A stretch of DNA of 64,000 nt from contig OX438745.1 in assembly GCA_949316235.1 (NCBI GenBank), forward strand, positions 3,353,001 to 3,417,000, written 5' to 3'. Each line of letters begins with the position of its first letter. Position 1 is the stretch's first letter. Shown piece after piece: positions 31,201 through 35,143 of the stretch. The DNA comes from Oegoconia quadripuncta. Taxonomy: Eukaryota > Arthropoda > Insecta > Lepidoptera > Autostichidae. The position numbers and the translations under genes are program-made. The notes beneath the pieces were generated by a model, which was not told where the DNA came from, ran no database searches, and saw only the letters and a program-made list of their open reading frames with translations.

Positions 31201-33733
31201 ACAACTAAAGAAACAAGTGAAATAGATGATTACATTTGTTCTGTGTTATATGTATTGTTCTGGCGCAATAAAGAACACAGAGTATGACCACGGAACCTGT
31301 CAGTTAACCAATCGCAGCACTATTGGCGCAGTCGCAATCGATATTTGTTTTCGATTAGTGAAGTTAAGCTATGTTTGATGCGGTCCGTGAATGGGTGATC
31401 ACTAGTGGCCAAGTCGGTGACCTACAGGGGTGGCTTGTAAACACTGACAGTCAGGTTGCCACCAGTCTGATCCAGTCTGATCGACGAATCCGCACTAGAT
31501 CTGCGTGGTGGATGGCCTTTCTGGTCAGAGGAAGCTATGCCGCCATATTGGGGACGCATGGCTTTTGATATGAAACCTGTTAGTTAAACCTACAATTTCA
31601 ATCCGACAATAAAAACTTACGAAGTCACAATAAAACCACCGCGACGACGCGTTGTATGTCATATCCTTTACACAAGATTATTGTTTTATTATAATTAATT
31701 ACATAAATGCTGTGCTATCTATCAAAGACTGCTATCCCAACTGAATCGTTTAGAAATTACAAATTTTCATTGCGACAGCATCGCTACGCAATATTAACAG
31801 ATTTTAAACGGTAATAAATTTCACGCCGACTTCATTACGGAATTTTTGGAAGAACTTTGCGCTGCTCTTAGAATTATTGTGTGTCTTTTTTTATTTAAAT
31901 GTTTCTGTAAAATGTAATATTTTTCCTTTGTTTTCAACACAAACAAACAATCGAGGCATAGTCGTTTTCCTAATGGTTTTCAATTTGAGAAATAAGCAAC
32001 TTCCGACGCGGTCAATCCTTCGGGTTGGTGACTACTGAAGACAATTTCATACGAGTATTTCGTTCGATAACCCATAACTCGGTGGCCTGGCTTGAAAACA
32101 ATGACTGTCCAATGATCCCCTTTCACAAATCCCCCAATCCGATTCGATTATGGCCTGTATCCCATATAAGTGAATGTATTGGAAAAATGCTTATTTAATT
32201 GTTACGAAATATTTAATTGTTCACATCGCTATTTCAATTTGTTAAAGTTTTTATCGATTTTTTTATGCATAACGGTTTGGTACTTCACCTCAATCACATC
32301 TGATGTTAAGTCACCCGGAAACCCCAACACATTTGGGGGACTGGCTATCTTATCTCTGACAACCGGAACACAACAATGCTATTAACATTGCTGCTTGGCG
32401 GCAAATTTAGATAAGATGGTGGTAGCTAGCCAGGCGGACATTTAAAATGCCCTACCACCAACCAAACCGAGTATTTAAACATGTACCCCACTGGGGATCG
32501 AACCCGCGACCTCCGAATCGTAAACCCAATGTTGTTTACATTGAGCCACGGAGGCGGTGATTTGATGTATGTTTGTTCATTGTTTGTTTATGTTGACTTG
32601 TATGTTTATCTATTTCTTGTATGTGTGCCAGTGTATACAATAAACATTTTATCTATCTATCCCCTCCTAGTGAACGGGTTGGCCCCAGAAAAATCTGTTT
32701 CATCTTTCAAAACGATCTCCAAAAATTAGGTTATCAATGCGAAGCTATATTTTTGTATGTTCCGCGATATTTCTGCCATTCATGAACTGATTTCAAAAAT
32801 TGTTTGTTTGTTTGAAAGGATATATCGCCAGGATAGACAAATAGAAATTTAGTGATTATCTGACGATAAACTCTGGAGATAATTAATATCTTACTGAAGT
32901 CCGTTGTTTTGCCAATTTTTGGCGGTTCAGAGTAAATGAAAACTTTTATAAGGAACAGCCAATACAACATAAATGCACACAAAATTTTGTACATGTTTAC
33001 AACAACTAAATGAATAAAGACACATTTAAATCTAAAATTCTAAAAATTATCCCAAATCTTGCTGAAACGGAAGCCTATAAGTGGCTAAGTGCGCTTCCTC
33101 TTTGAACAGCTGATTTTGTTTAAAGCATTATTATCACCAGATGTGTTTGTAGACTTTTACAATAGAGTCTCCTTGCGAATACAATAAAACTAATACACTG
33201 ACATCCATTGTGAAGCAGTGACCCGTACTGATTTAAAACAAGAATGATCGGCCGCGTTCCATTTGTTATTTTCAGCTTATCACGCTTCGAAACACTGTTT
33301 TTTTTTTTGCTCGAAACCGGCTAAATTACAATGTCGCACTAAACTAAGGTTACTTTTCCAATGAGACGGAGACGAGCGAAGCGAAGGAAGAAGCAAACAA
33401 CATCCAACAGATAATGTTTACATATTCCTCGAGCTAAATTTTGGTGAAATTCAAGTTTGCGTAGAATTTTTAACGAACGCACCCTTTAACACAATCACTA
33501 TTTTTTAGGTTGGAATTTTCGCGCGCTTTATTTTTTTTTTAATGGCATTAAATTTCATGACACCACACAATTTTATTCACAAATATTTTTTTAAATATAA
33601 AATGTGCACTAGACATACCGACGCCGGCGATGACAAATTGTCGCCACAACTGACCCTCCTCCATTCTGTGAGTTTGCTGGTTGACTGGCGCTCCGGTGTT
33701 CACCGGGTCGTATCCGTACGTCCTATCGGCCAT
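4002..33733 (-). CDS. Tret1-like: Sugar transporter, facilitated trehalose transporter Tret1-like (spliced, 3' end outside window)
   Basis: This is a plasma-membrane MFS sugar transporter, by family expected to move trehalose or another sugar by facilitated diffusion between haemolymph and cells. The spliced exons are 33733-33619, 12424-12269, 11489-11287, 8507-8321, 8056-7935, 6866-6690, 4791-4699 and 4228-4002. All junctions keep phase and use GT/AG. The predicted 426 residues show a short cytoplasmic N-terminus, TM1 from about residue 33, GRK at 103-105 between TM2 and TM3, PESP at 211-214 after TM6, [12 protein letters not shown] at 284-295 in TM7, VDRLGRR at 331-337 between TM8 and TM9, and GPLPW at 391-395 in TM10. 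Family members run about 470-500 residues, so some 45-60 C-terminal residues (TM12 and tail) lie left of base 1. The start is the first ATG of its exon and follows an in-frame TAG. Intron 1 is 21.2 kb. Substrate is inferred from family only. Confidence 0.93.
4320..4515 (-). mobile_element. LINE 3' UTR fragment in intron 7
   Basis: The segment 'ccaaatggggtggtcagag' to 'catcgccgttgaaacgtgc' is the reverse complement of a 3' UTR also seen at 34090-34365 and 46635-47000. Further minus-strand copies are at 47625-47800 and 48785-49055. It ends about 90 bp upstream of exon 8's acceptor in transcript order. Confidence 0.7.
4699..4791 (-). CDS. Tret1-like: Transporter coding exon 7 (TM8 and loop)
   Basis: The acceptor is 'gttgttcgcag' and the donor is 'GGGTTG|GTTAGT'. 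The 93-nt exon is in phase 0 at both ends. It encodes residues 321-351, '[20 protein letters not shown]', which holds the conserved D-R-x-G-R-R loop between TM8 and TM9. Confidence 0.9.
4878..5206 (+). mobile_element. SINE-B copy in intron 6
   Basis: The head 'gtccgtggctcaatgtaaac', B box 'gggttcgatcccc' and body through 'cacctgatgttaag'-type sequence to an A-rich end ('gcataaaaaaaaga') match the other SINE-B copies. Its orientation is opposite to the gene. Confidence 0.85.
5230..5443 (-). mobile_element. SINE-A copy in intron 6
   Basis: The full body runs from 'acaacgccatctagttctac' to the tRNA-like head, with B box complement 'ggattcgaacccgc' and A-box complement 'aaccactacgctaaac'. It lacks the T-rich internal stretch before 'aaatgaaaaacatccataac' that other copies carry. 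Confidence 0.85.
5444..6689. other. Intron 6 sequence, no recognised element
   Basis: This is mixed unique-looking sequence containing two short G+C-richer patches at about 5715-5900 and 6060-6290. Open frames occur on both strands (for example 109 codons at 5460-5789, minus) but have no motif I know and no splice-supported context. It is probably ordinary intron with decayed repeats. Confidence 0.4.
6690..6866 (-). CDS. Tret1-like: Transporter coding exon 6 (TM7)
   Basis: The acceptor is 'aaatttcag' and the donor is 'GTGCAG|GTATAG'. The 177-nt exon is in phase 0 at both ends and encodes residues 262-320. The string '[19 protein letters not shown]' is the family's TM7 signature, with the QQ/N residues expected to line the sugar path. 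Confidence 0.95.
6990..7184 (+). mobile_element. LINE 3' end with poly(A)
   Basis: Bases 7045-7184 are almost identical to the end of the larger LINE copy at 36990-37126 ('ttttggtgttgcgggtgtcc', 'gcatgctcgtttgccgccct'), followed by an A-tract. It is 5'-truncated and lies in intron 5. Confidence 0.85.
7460..7830 (+). mobile_element. SINE-B copy with an inverted partial copy
   Basis: A SINE-B copy on the plus strand occupies 7460-7765. It is followed at once by a short minus-strand SINE-B piece at 7769-7830. The two arms (7573-7636 and 7769-7830) are nearly perfect complements, so intron 5 RNA can fold into a stem of about 60 bp starting about 105 nt downstream of exon 5's donor. Confidence 0.85.
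7935..8056 (-). CDS. Tret1-like: Transporter coding exon 5 (central loop)
   Basis: The acceptor is 'ttgttttgttccag' and the donor is 'GCCACG|GTATGT'. The 122-nt exon completes Gly221 and encodes residues 222-261. This is the hydrophilic cytoplasmic loop between TM6 and TM7 ('[12 protein letters not shown]', '[18 protein letters not shown]'), where helical segments are expected. Confidence 0.88.
8265..8300 (+). mobile_element. SINE-A 3' fragment beside a splice donor
   Basis: The string 'ctgtggaactagatggcgct' is the 3' end of SINE-A. It lies in the 264-bp intron 4, about 20 bp downstream of exon 4's donor in gene direction. Confidence 0.6.
8321..8507 (-). CDS. Tret1-like: Transporter coding exon 4 (TM5-TM6)
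   Basis: The acceptor is 'atcttgtccccag' and the donor is 'ACTAAGG|GTAAGT'. The 187-nt exon starts in phase 0 and ends one base into Gly221. It encodes residues 159-220: '[10 protein letters not shown]' with the conserved Arg-Gly, two hydrophobic segments, and the PESP motif at 211-214 before the central loop. Confidence 0.93.
8580..9345 (-). mobile_element. LINE 3' UTR remnants in intron 3
   Basis: Bases 8870-9000 carry the 'cttatctctaaaaagagatt' tail motif shared in reverse with 27355-27475. Bases 9290-9350 ('gtaactcctataagccagga') recur at 39360-39410. The material between is A+T-rich with no coding signal. Confidence 0.5.
9346..9690. other. Unrecognised moderately G+C-rich intron segment
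   Basis: I see no exon signal, known repeat or inverted ends in this stretch. It precedes a GATA-type microsatellite at about 9689-9702. Confidence 0.4.
9691..9805 (-). mobile_element. LINE tail fragment
   Basis: The sequence 'gcatttatttgcatccatgt' to 'acacaagtacagaaacaac' recurs at 27785-27810 plus 28225-28290, where it is interrupted by another element. That recurrence shows it is a dispersed repeat; the class is inferred from its 'gatagata' end. Confidence 0.5.
9808..10244. mobile_element. 437-bp MITE with 27-bp inverted ends and TA duplication
   Basis: The left end 9808-9834 and the right end 10218-10244 are inverted repeats of 27 bp differing at one base (terminal 'GGTCTAACAAAATTAACCC'). 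TA flanks both ends at 9806-9807 and 10245-10246. It has no coding capacity. A G+C-rich patch sits in its centre (about 10035-10070). The TA duplication points to the Tc1/mariner superfamily. Confidence 0.88.
10597..10850 (-). mobile_element. SINE-A copy in intron 3
   Basis: A full-length minus-strand copy, from 'cacagcgccatctagttcca' to 'accactacaccaaacagat'. The B-box complement 'ggattcgaacccgcgg' is present, but the segment between the two boxes is shortened. Confidence 0.88.
11287..11489 (-). CDS. Tret1-like: Transporter coding exon 3 (TM2-TM4)
   Basis: The acceptor is 'acaatattccag' and the donor is 'GCTACA|GTAAGT'. The 203-nt exon completes Gly91 and encodes residues 92-158. It carries '[10 protein letters not shown]', the conserved G-R-K loop between TM2 and TM3, and ends with '[10 protein letters not shown]', matching the family's E-I-A motif after TM4. 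Confidence 0.93.
11500..12265. other. Intron 2 sequence
   Basis: Mostly unrecognised. Bases 12035-12075 ('gtcccagcagtggagacgt') resemble the end of an RTE-type LINE. No exon-like reading frame is supported, although a 127-codon minus-strand frame overlaps exon 3 out of phase. Confidence 0.4.
12269..12424 (-). CDS. Tret1-like: Transporter coding exon 2 (TM1 to TM2)
   Basis: The acceptor is 'ctatctcgtttcgcag' and the donor is 'ATATTTG|GTGAGT'. The 156-nt exon completes Ala39 and encodes residues 40-90: the rest of TM1 ('[19 protein letters not shown]'), an extracellular loop with NNTLSP (a possible N-glycosylation site) and the start of TM2 ('[13 protein letters not shown]'). Confidence 0.93.
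12475..12600 (+). mobile_element. RTE-like LINE 3'-end fragment
   Basis: The sequence 'gcaaggtggacgagatgg...ttgctggatgtaggccgctt' is a decayed version of the LINE end at 21408-21580 ('caaggtggacagacaacctg'). It ends in 'gatgatgatga', the usual short tail of this group. Confidence 0.6.
12758..12925 (+). mobile_element. R1-like LINE 3' end fragment
   Basis: The G+C-rich segment 'gtgtcatcgcatcgggcctt' to an A-tract near 12910 matches 49235-49330 and part of its 3' end. The clade (R1-like) is inferred from the typical G+C-rich 3' UTR of lepidopteran members. Confidence 0.65.
13060..13290 (+). mobile_element. Two fused LINE tails
   Basis: Bases 13065-13160 are an RTE-like end ('ctcgctggatgcaggccgct'). 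Bases 13165-13285 are the plus-strand form of the LINE 3' end at 14482-14640, ending in 'tttttgatttgat'. The join at about 13165 looks like one retroelement inserted into another. Confidence 0.65.
13320..13555 (+). mobile_element. Jockey-like LINE end rebuilt as two perfect hairpins
   Basis: The LINE C-terminal coding end ('cttccggcggcagtatttcc') runs into two consecutive perfect inverted repeats. The first has 20-bp arms (13372-13391 / 13394-13413); the second has 18-bp arms (13431-13448 / 13451-13468). Each has a 2-base TT loop. Outside the hairpins the LINE sequence resumes and ends in an A-tract at about 13543. Confidence 0.85.
13755..13975 (+). mobile_element. Old diverged SINE-A copy
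   Basis: The head 'gctgtttggttggttgctta' and B box 'cggattcgaatcctgttagg' are recognisable but carry many substitutions relative to other SINE-A copies. The 3' end 'gtatatgacggcg' is similarly decayed. Confidence 0.65.
14163..14430 (-). mobile_element. SINE-D copy, essentially full length
   Basis: Read on the minus strand, it starts 'ggtggctcagcggttaaga' (tRNA-like A-box region) and passes through 'aggaggtccgtgttggattc' (B box) and 'catcgtgaggaaacctgtat'. It ends at 'cgggctgatgatgatg', a short repeat tail. The same sequence, split by SINE-C, is at 43785-44280. Confidence 0.8.
14482..15035 (-). mobile_element. LINE C-terminal frame and 3' UTR
   Basis: On the minus strand a reading frame with '[20 protein letters not shown]' and '[18 protein letters not shown]' then a stop is followed by a 3' UTR ending in TTGATT repeats (14482-14505). 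The 'IRFYNKIP...YYxxxDYLxDKxxW' layout is also seen at 47935-48175. This is a 5'-truncated non-LTR retrotransposon. Confidence 0.8.
15197..15527 (+). mobile_element. SINE-B copy
   Basis: The copy is nearly full length, from 'gccgcctccgtggctcaatg' to an A-rich end at about 15527. The B box is altered ('gagtgcgatccg'), so its internal promoter is probably damaged. Confidence 0.88.
15530..16330. other. A+T-rich intron; dispersed repeat at about 15600-15710
   Basis: Bases 15630-15710 ('tcgtaatctggagtggagtc', then 'ttaaatttcaccctgtata') recur at 16479-16550, 17310-17375 and 22015-22055. That marks a dispersed repeat family. The rest shows nothing I recognise. Confidence 0.5.
16330..16680. mobile_element. 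Two SINE-C pieces in opposite orientation
   Basis: Bases 16330-16478 are a minus-strand SINE-C head (B-box complement 'gattcgaacccgcaacc', A-box complement 'ctacaccaaccggtcgtc'). Bases 16553-16680 are a plus-strand SINE-C body and tail ('gtcatggatgtttatataaa' to 'gtgtaagtgtccgaaatatt'). About 75 bp of another dispersed repeat separates them. Confidence 0.8.
16690..17380. mobile_element. Foldback element interrupted by a LINE tail
   Basis: Inner arms at 16789-16835 and 16882-16928 are about 90% complementary. Outer sequences at 16693-16740 and 17254-17300 are also inverted copies ('gaattcggtgaaaaattttt' type). Between the right inner and outer arms lies a LINE end (about 16935-17250) with a TTTGAAG tail. 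A 24-bp unit is repeated three times at 16741-16812. Confidence 0.7.
16741..16812 (+). repeat. 24-bp tandem repeat, three copies
   Basis: The unit 'taaaccattctgacaccacc' plus 'tttg' occurs at 16741, 16765 and 16789 with no differences between copies. It is the outer part of the left arm of the foldback element, expanded on one side only. Confidence 0.93.
17690..18005 (+). mobile_element. Two SINE-D fragments
   Basis: Bases 17697-17790 ('gggttcgattgccaggcatg') and 17885-18005 ('gcggcctcccaatttaggag', 'aatgagttttcaaatttaat') match the SINE-D head and body. Both lack the 3' half. Confidence 0.65.
18010..18470. other. Unrecognised intron sequence with a short minus-strand frame
   Basis: A minus-strand frame ending at 18298 contains about 50 codons ('[20 protein letters not shown]') before it runs into the MITE at 18471. 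No family is recognised and no splice context supports it. Confidence 0.35.
18471..18973 (-). mobile_element. Mariner-derived MITE with an insertion
   Basis: The ends 'TTAGGTCCTTACCTGTGAAA' and, in reverse, 'TTGGGTCTTTACCTGTGAAA' match the mariner ends at 2087/3355, and TA flanks the element at 18469-18470 and 18974-18975. The interior is nearly identical to the reverse complement of 60726-61147. About 105 bp at 18500-18606, starting with an ATA/AAT microsatellite, is absent from the other copy and is a later insertion. Confidence 0.88.
19245..19415 (+). mobile_element. SINE-C copy lacking its head
   Basis: Body and tail from 'gagtaaatgtttgtgtgatg' to 'gtgtaagtgtccgaatttt'. The A and B boxes are missing. 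A second tail fragment lies at 19697-19755. Confidence 0.8.
19786..20370 (+). repeat. Dispersed repeat split by SINE-A
   Basis: Flanks 19786-19880 and 20148-20365 together match 24035-24300 ('gatatgcgactgg', 'taattatgtg', 'aatatgccctatttttttcc'). A related minus-strand piece lies at 47093-47225. The SINE-A at 19881-20147 interrupts this copy. Confidence 0.75.
19881..20147 (-). mobile_element. SINE-A copy inside another repeat
   Basis: An AAT-repeat tail (19881-19902) is followed by the full minus-strand SINE-A body and head. CATAT is present on both sides (19876-19880 and 20148-20152), a likely short target-site duplication. Confidence 0.85.
20732..21080 (+). repeat. 120-bp tandem repeat, about 2.9 copies
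   Basis: Units begin at 20732, 20851 and 20971 with 'atgtatcgtaaaacgttttt'. Units one and two differ by a single inserted C; unit three differs at a few bases and lacks the end. Such high identity indicates recent duplication. Confidence 0.95.
21340..21585 (+). mobile_element. RTE-like LINE C-terminal fragment
   Basis: The frame reads '[20 protein letters not shown]' and ends '[10 protein letters not shown]', the usual C-terminus of an RTE-type endonuclease/reverse transcriptase. Related ends occur at 12475, 13065, 38880, 41155, 53505 and 54940. Confidence 0.8.
21597..21930 (+). mobile_element. SINE-B copy
   Basis: Full-length plus-strand copy with head 'ccgcctccgtggctcaatat', B box 'gggttcgatcccc' and an A-rich 3' end followed by 'gatgatgatgat'. 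Confidence 0.9.
22050..22560. other. A+T-rich intron, nothing recognised
   Basis: No repeat, reading frame or splice-supported exon is visible in this stretch. Confidence 0.5.
22562..22882 (-). mobile_element. SINE-B copy
   Basis: Full-length minus-strand copy, from a T-rich start to 'ttgagccacggaggcggtt'. A small duplication ('gctaatgctaatgctt') lies in the middle. Confidence 0.9.
22930..23291 (+). mobile_element. Harbinger-like deletion derivative with N-terminal coding sequence
   Basis: Inverted ends of 22 bp (22930-22951 and 23270-23291, 'GGTCTTAGCATACGTGACG') bound a 362-bp element. Subterminal inverted motifs 'ggacggaacggagacgggac' and 'gtcccgttccgtcc' lie inside. A plus-strand frame at 22999-23334 contains '[20 protein letters not shown]', which resembles the start of Harbinger transposases, and then runs into terminal sequence. 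I see no exact 3-bp target duplication. Family assignment is by resemblance. Confidence 0.65.
23733..24032 (-). mobile_element. SINE-B copy, head truncated
   Basis: Matches SINE-B from the A/T-rich 3' end to the B-box complement 'ggatcgaacccgcaacctc'. The A-box end is replaced by the dispersed repeat that starts near 24035. Confidence 0.85.
24035..24310 (+). repeat. Second copy of the dispersed repeat seen at 19.8 kb
   Basis: Uninterrupted version of the repeat at 19786-20365. It shows the pre-insertion sequence 'cgcatattttctccaag' at the point where SINE-A entered the other copy. Confidence 0.75.
24670..24982 (+). mobile_element. SINE-B copy, 5'-truncated
   Basis: Starts at 'aacaacattgggtttacgat', just inside the usual head, keeps the B box and ends with an A-tract at about 24980. 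Loss of the A box predicts no own transcription. Confidence 0.88.
24985..25190 (+). repeat. Dispersed repeat
   Basis: The phrase 'gcttgaccgatttcaaagtg' with 'catggtgtcgttagatttgt' recurs at 39905-40035. It ends 'cagctagctat', similar to Helitron-like endings, but I cannot assign it. Confidence 0.5.
25625..25885 (+). mobile_element. SINE-A copy, full length
   Basis: The head 'gacgacctgtttggtgtagt', B box 'gggttcgaatcccgc' and 3' end 'gaactagatggcgctgtgtg' are all present. It is directly joined to a LINE tail at its 3' side. Confidence 0.9.
25885..26045 (-). mobile_element. LINE 3' UTR fragment
   Basis: The sequence 'tttattgcacaacagataag' to 'gcgatctcttccaggcaacc' recurs at 53235-53345 in the same orientation. 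Its 'caata' and 'gatctcttcca' motifs are the reverse of the tail at 27355-27475. Confidence 0.6.
26420..26790 (+). mobile_element. R1-like LINE 3' end
   Basis: G+C-rich sequence with 'aggtcctccctactgccgaa', 'ggggttttagtgggtat', a stem 'cctcccgatagggaggg' and an A-rich end. The same order of motifs is seen at 43470-43625 and 49400-49562. Confidence 0.7.
26985..27475 (+). mobile_element. LINE C-terminal frame and 3' UTR
   Basis: A short frame '[20 protein letters not shown]' continuing '[16 protein letters not shown]' and stop is followed by about 340 bp ending 'ggtgcaataaagaatatcta', typical of a non-LTR retrotransposon 3' end. It is 5'-truncated. Confidence 0.75.
27476..27660 (+). mobile_element. 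LINE 3' UTR tail with TTGATT end
   Basis: The segment 'ttgctcgttcttctctgggg' to 'attttgatttgatttgg' is shared with 44865-45000 and, less closely, 63535-63680. Confidence 0.7.
27811..28207. mobile_element. Roughly 400-bp inserted element in a LINE tail
   Basis: The LINE tail matching 9691-9805 breaks at about 27810 and resumes at about 28208. The insert's ends carry inverted motifs ('cctaaaagtatcacatgg' and, in reverse, 'ccctaaaagtattatatgg'), and GTAC lies on both sides. Within it, 27975-28060 read on the minus strand resembles a tRNA ('gtggtctagtggcaagcg', 'ggttttcgaatgc'). Confidence 0.6.
28741..28990 (-). mobile_element. LINE endonuclease/RT C-terminal fragment
   Basis: The minus-strand frame reads '[20 protein letters not shown]', then '[20 protein letters not shown]', a very common C-terminus of insect LINE proteins. 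It ends near 'LKLKKNRIM'. A plus-strand tail of the same family lies at 30975-31050 ('ctccaccgacaagagcaaag'). Confidence 0.82.
29250..29400 (-). mobile_element. LINE 3' UTR fragment
   Basis: Diverged minus-strand copy of the tail at 48175-48385 ('ttctttattttgtacgtata', 'aaatagtcggattttacgta'). Confidence 0.55.
29421..29751 (+). mobile_element. 330-bp MITE, copy 1
   Basis: Long inverted ends beginning 'GGCCCGTATTAATAAACC' bound a non-coding element with internal 'tcaagactgttctcaatctt' motifs. Copies of the same length and sequence are at 42846-43177 (same orientation) and 58216-58552 (opposite). Confidence 0.88.
29816..29880 (-). mobile_element. SINE-C head fragment
   Basis: 'gcgggtttcgatcccgcatc' followed by 'ggcagggtccacta' is a decayed SINE-C head in reverse. 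Confidence 0.5.
30180..30425. other. Possible LTR-like fragment
   Basis: Bases 30185-30345 have a G+C-rich block ('gcgctcctcgctaacccgcc') followed by 'agataaataaacaactgtga', an arrangement seen in retroviral-type LTRs. No paired copy or target duplication is visible, so this is only a suggestion. Confidence 0.25.
30426..30520 (+). mobile_element. SINE-B 3' fragment
   Basis: Only the last 85 bp of SINE-B remain ('gtcagtacgcttccaccttc' to 'cacctgatt'-type end), followed by an AAT microsatellite at about 30511-30530. Confidence 0.8.
31260..31610 (+). mobile_element. Candidate 5S-rRNA-derived retroposon
   Basis: Bases 31345-31402 resemble the internal promoter half of 5S rRNA: 'gaagttaagc' followed by 'gatgcggtc' and 'atgggtga' in the right order and nearly the right spacing. 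The flanking sequence to about 31600 is unrelated to 5S and unknown. It cannot be a functional 5S gene, because the 5' and 3' stems are absent. A second 5S-like piece is at 61657-61695. Confidence 0.45.
31610..32260. other. Intron sequence, nothing recognised
   Basis: A+T-rich with no supported exon or repeat. Bases 31815-31875 share weak similarity with 245-300 near the left edge of the window. Confidence 0.4.
32262..32558 (-). mobile_element. SINE-B copy with internal deletion
   Basis: Minus-strand copy from 'ttatgcataacggtttggta' to 'tgagccacggaggcggtg'. About 30 bp are missing between 'gatgttaagt' and 'cacccggaaacc'. Confidence 0.88.
32560..33540. other. Intron 1 proximal sequence
   Basis: Mixed A+T-rich sequence. 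Bases 33045-33075 ('cccaaatcttgctgaaacgg') are the reverse complement of 38025-38050, so a dispersed repeat is present. No exon is supported before the transporter exon at 33619. Confidence 0.4.
33619..33733 (-). CDS. Tret1-like: Transporter coding exon 1 (N-terminus, start of TM1)
   Basis: The ATG at 33733-33731 is the first in its exon, and an in-frame TAG lies upstream at about 33787. It encodes residues 1-38, '[20 protein letters not shown]' then '[18 protein letters not shown]', ending one base into Ala39 at 'GTCG|GTATGT'. The '[11 protein letters not shown]' end joins '[11 protein letters not shown]' of the next exon to make a continuous TM1. Its neighbour exon is 21.2 kb away. An alternative start at Met24 would give a shorter tail. 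Confidence 0.88.
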
Positions 33734-33837
33734 ATGAGTTACGTCGGCTGACGTCACACGACGCGATCTGACGCTGTGTTTACGCTAGGGTTGTGGTGGC
33801 GGGGCTTTGGCACTGTCCCAGTAGTGTGCTTCCAAAT
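33734..33837 (-). other. Tret1-like: 5' UTR part of transporter exon 1
   Basis: A pyrimidine-rich acceptor 'aattctttgttcgcag' ends at 33838, giving 104 nt of leader before the ATG with no other ATG. The leader contains the palindrome TGACGTCA at 33749-33756. The acceptor implies at least one upstream noncoding exon. Confidence 0.7.
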
Positions 33838-34089
33838 CTGCGAACAAAGAATTTGATTATGAGGTGGTGAGACAGCGTTAGGAATCTTCACGTGTTTAGA
33901 TCTTGGATACCGGAAGATAATTTGATCATTTCGTTCTGGCTGTTTGAATGAGCTATCGTAATCAGTCTTCACCAATTGAGCGGCTTACATGTTTGTTTGG
34001 ATTTTGCATGCTTTCTCTTTGGGTGACAAGCCAAGCATGGAGGTAGAGACCGCTCGGCGATATTCAGTCTAATTATACAACAAAAAATA

Positions 34090-34370
34090 GTGCTGTGTGG
34101 TATCGGCACGTAAAAAGAATAGAACCAACCTCTTCCCGTGGGTGTCGTAAAAGACGACTAAGGGACTTTCCACCAAAAAACATCAACAGATTTGCACGTT
34201 TTAACGGCGATGGGCTCACCCTCTGTCACGTGTGCATTTCAATATAATTCAATCGATGTTGATTCAATCAATAAACTGTAATATTTGGAACACCCAAACA
34301 CTAATGTGTGGGATATCTCTGACCACCCCATTTGGGATAAAAGGTCGTAACGTTAGGTATGTATATAACA
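34090..34370 (+). mobile_element. LINE 3' UTR
   Basis: 'cggcacgtaaaaagaataga', 'gtcgtaaaagacgactaagg' and 'ctgaccaccccatttgggat' occur in this order, the fullest copy of the family found also at 4320, 46635, 47625, 48785 and 58676. Confidence 0.75.
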
Positions 34371-34485
34371 TAATAATATAATTTTTCCTTGTTTTGCCGA
34401 ATGACACATTGTAACCCAAAACTTAGTTAAGTTGCTTGTGTTTCTTGCTCGTTCTTCTCTCTAATTAATTTCAATAATTTTAATA

Positions 34486-34734
34486 TTAAGTTAAAAATCT
34501 TTTTCTATTTACTTGTATTTCGTCATGAAAAAGGAGATTGCCGTCCTGTGAGATTTTGTACTTAATTTTTTTAAGATTTCGAGCTCTATACGTTTTGTCT
34601 GTGAAATTATTACCTTCCATTTTTTTTTGAGATAAGATAGCCAGTACCTTAATAAACTCATCCTGGCTTACCAATTGGAAATGTGGACCGTAAGACAATG
34701 ACGATCGGTCGGTTAGTAGATAGTGATCGATCAC
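34486..34734 (-). other. Unassigned 82-codon reading frame
   Basis: The frame contains 'FIKVLAILSQKKMEGNNFTD' and 'YRARNLKKIKYKISQDGNLL', which reads like real protein and loosely recalls integrase-upstream segments of KRAB-A-domain-containing-2-like transposon proteins. I cannot confirm a family; no splice signals or partner frames are seen. Confidence 0.3.
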
Positions 34735-34811
34735 TCAAAATTTGACCATGCCTGCAAAACGAATGGTTGCAACCATCGCGGGATTGAATTCCGCTATGTG
34801 TAAATGTTTGT

Positions 34812-35143
34812 GTTTTTTTTTAAATGCACAACGGGTTGGTACTTGACCACAATCACACCTGATGTTAAGTGAAGATGAGGCCGAAGGCGGAAGCGTACTG
34901 ACCCGGAAACCCCAACACATTTGGGGGACTGGCTATCTTATCTCTGACAACCGGAACACAACAATGCTATTAACATTGCTGCTTGGCGGCAGATTTAGAT
35001 AAGATGGTGGTAGCTAGCCAGGCGGTCATTTAAAATGCCCTACCACCAACCAAACCGAGTACTTAAACATGTACCCCGCTTGGGATCGTCCCGCGACCTC
35101 CGAATCGTAAACCAATGTTGTTTACATTGAGCCACGGAGGCGG
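34812..35143 (-). mobile_element. SINE-B copy
   Basis: Full-length minus-strand copy from 'tttaaatgcacaacgggttg' to 'attgagccacggaggcggtt', with a three-base loss in the B-box complement ('gggatcgtcccgcgacc'). Confidence 0.9.

Noticed and set aside
31345..31402. Functional 5S rRNA gene
   Set aside because: Only the internal control region is recognisable; the paired ends of 5S rRNA and a T-run terminator are missing.
33734..33757. Upstream start for the transporter at 33757
   Set aside because: That codon is GTG, not ATG; the first ATG in the exon is at 33733.
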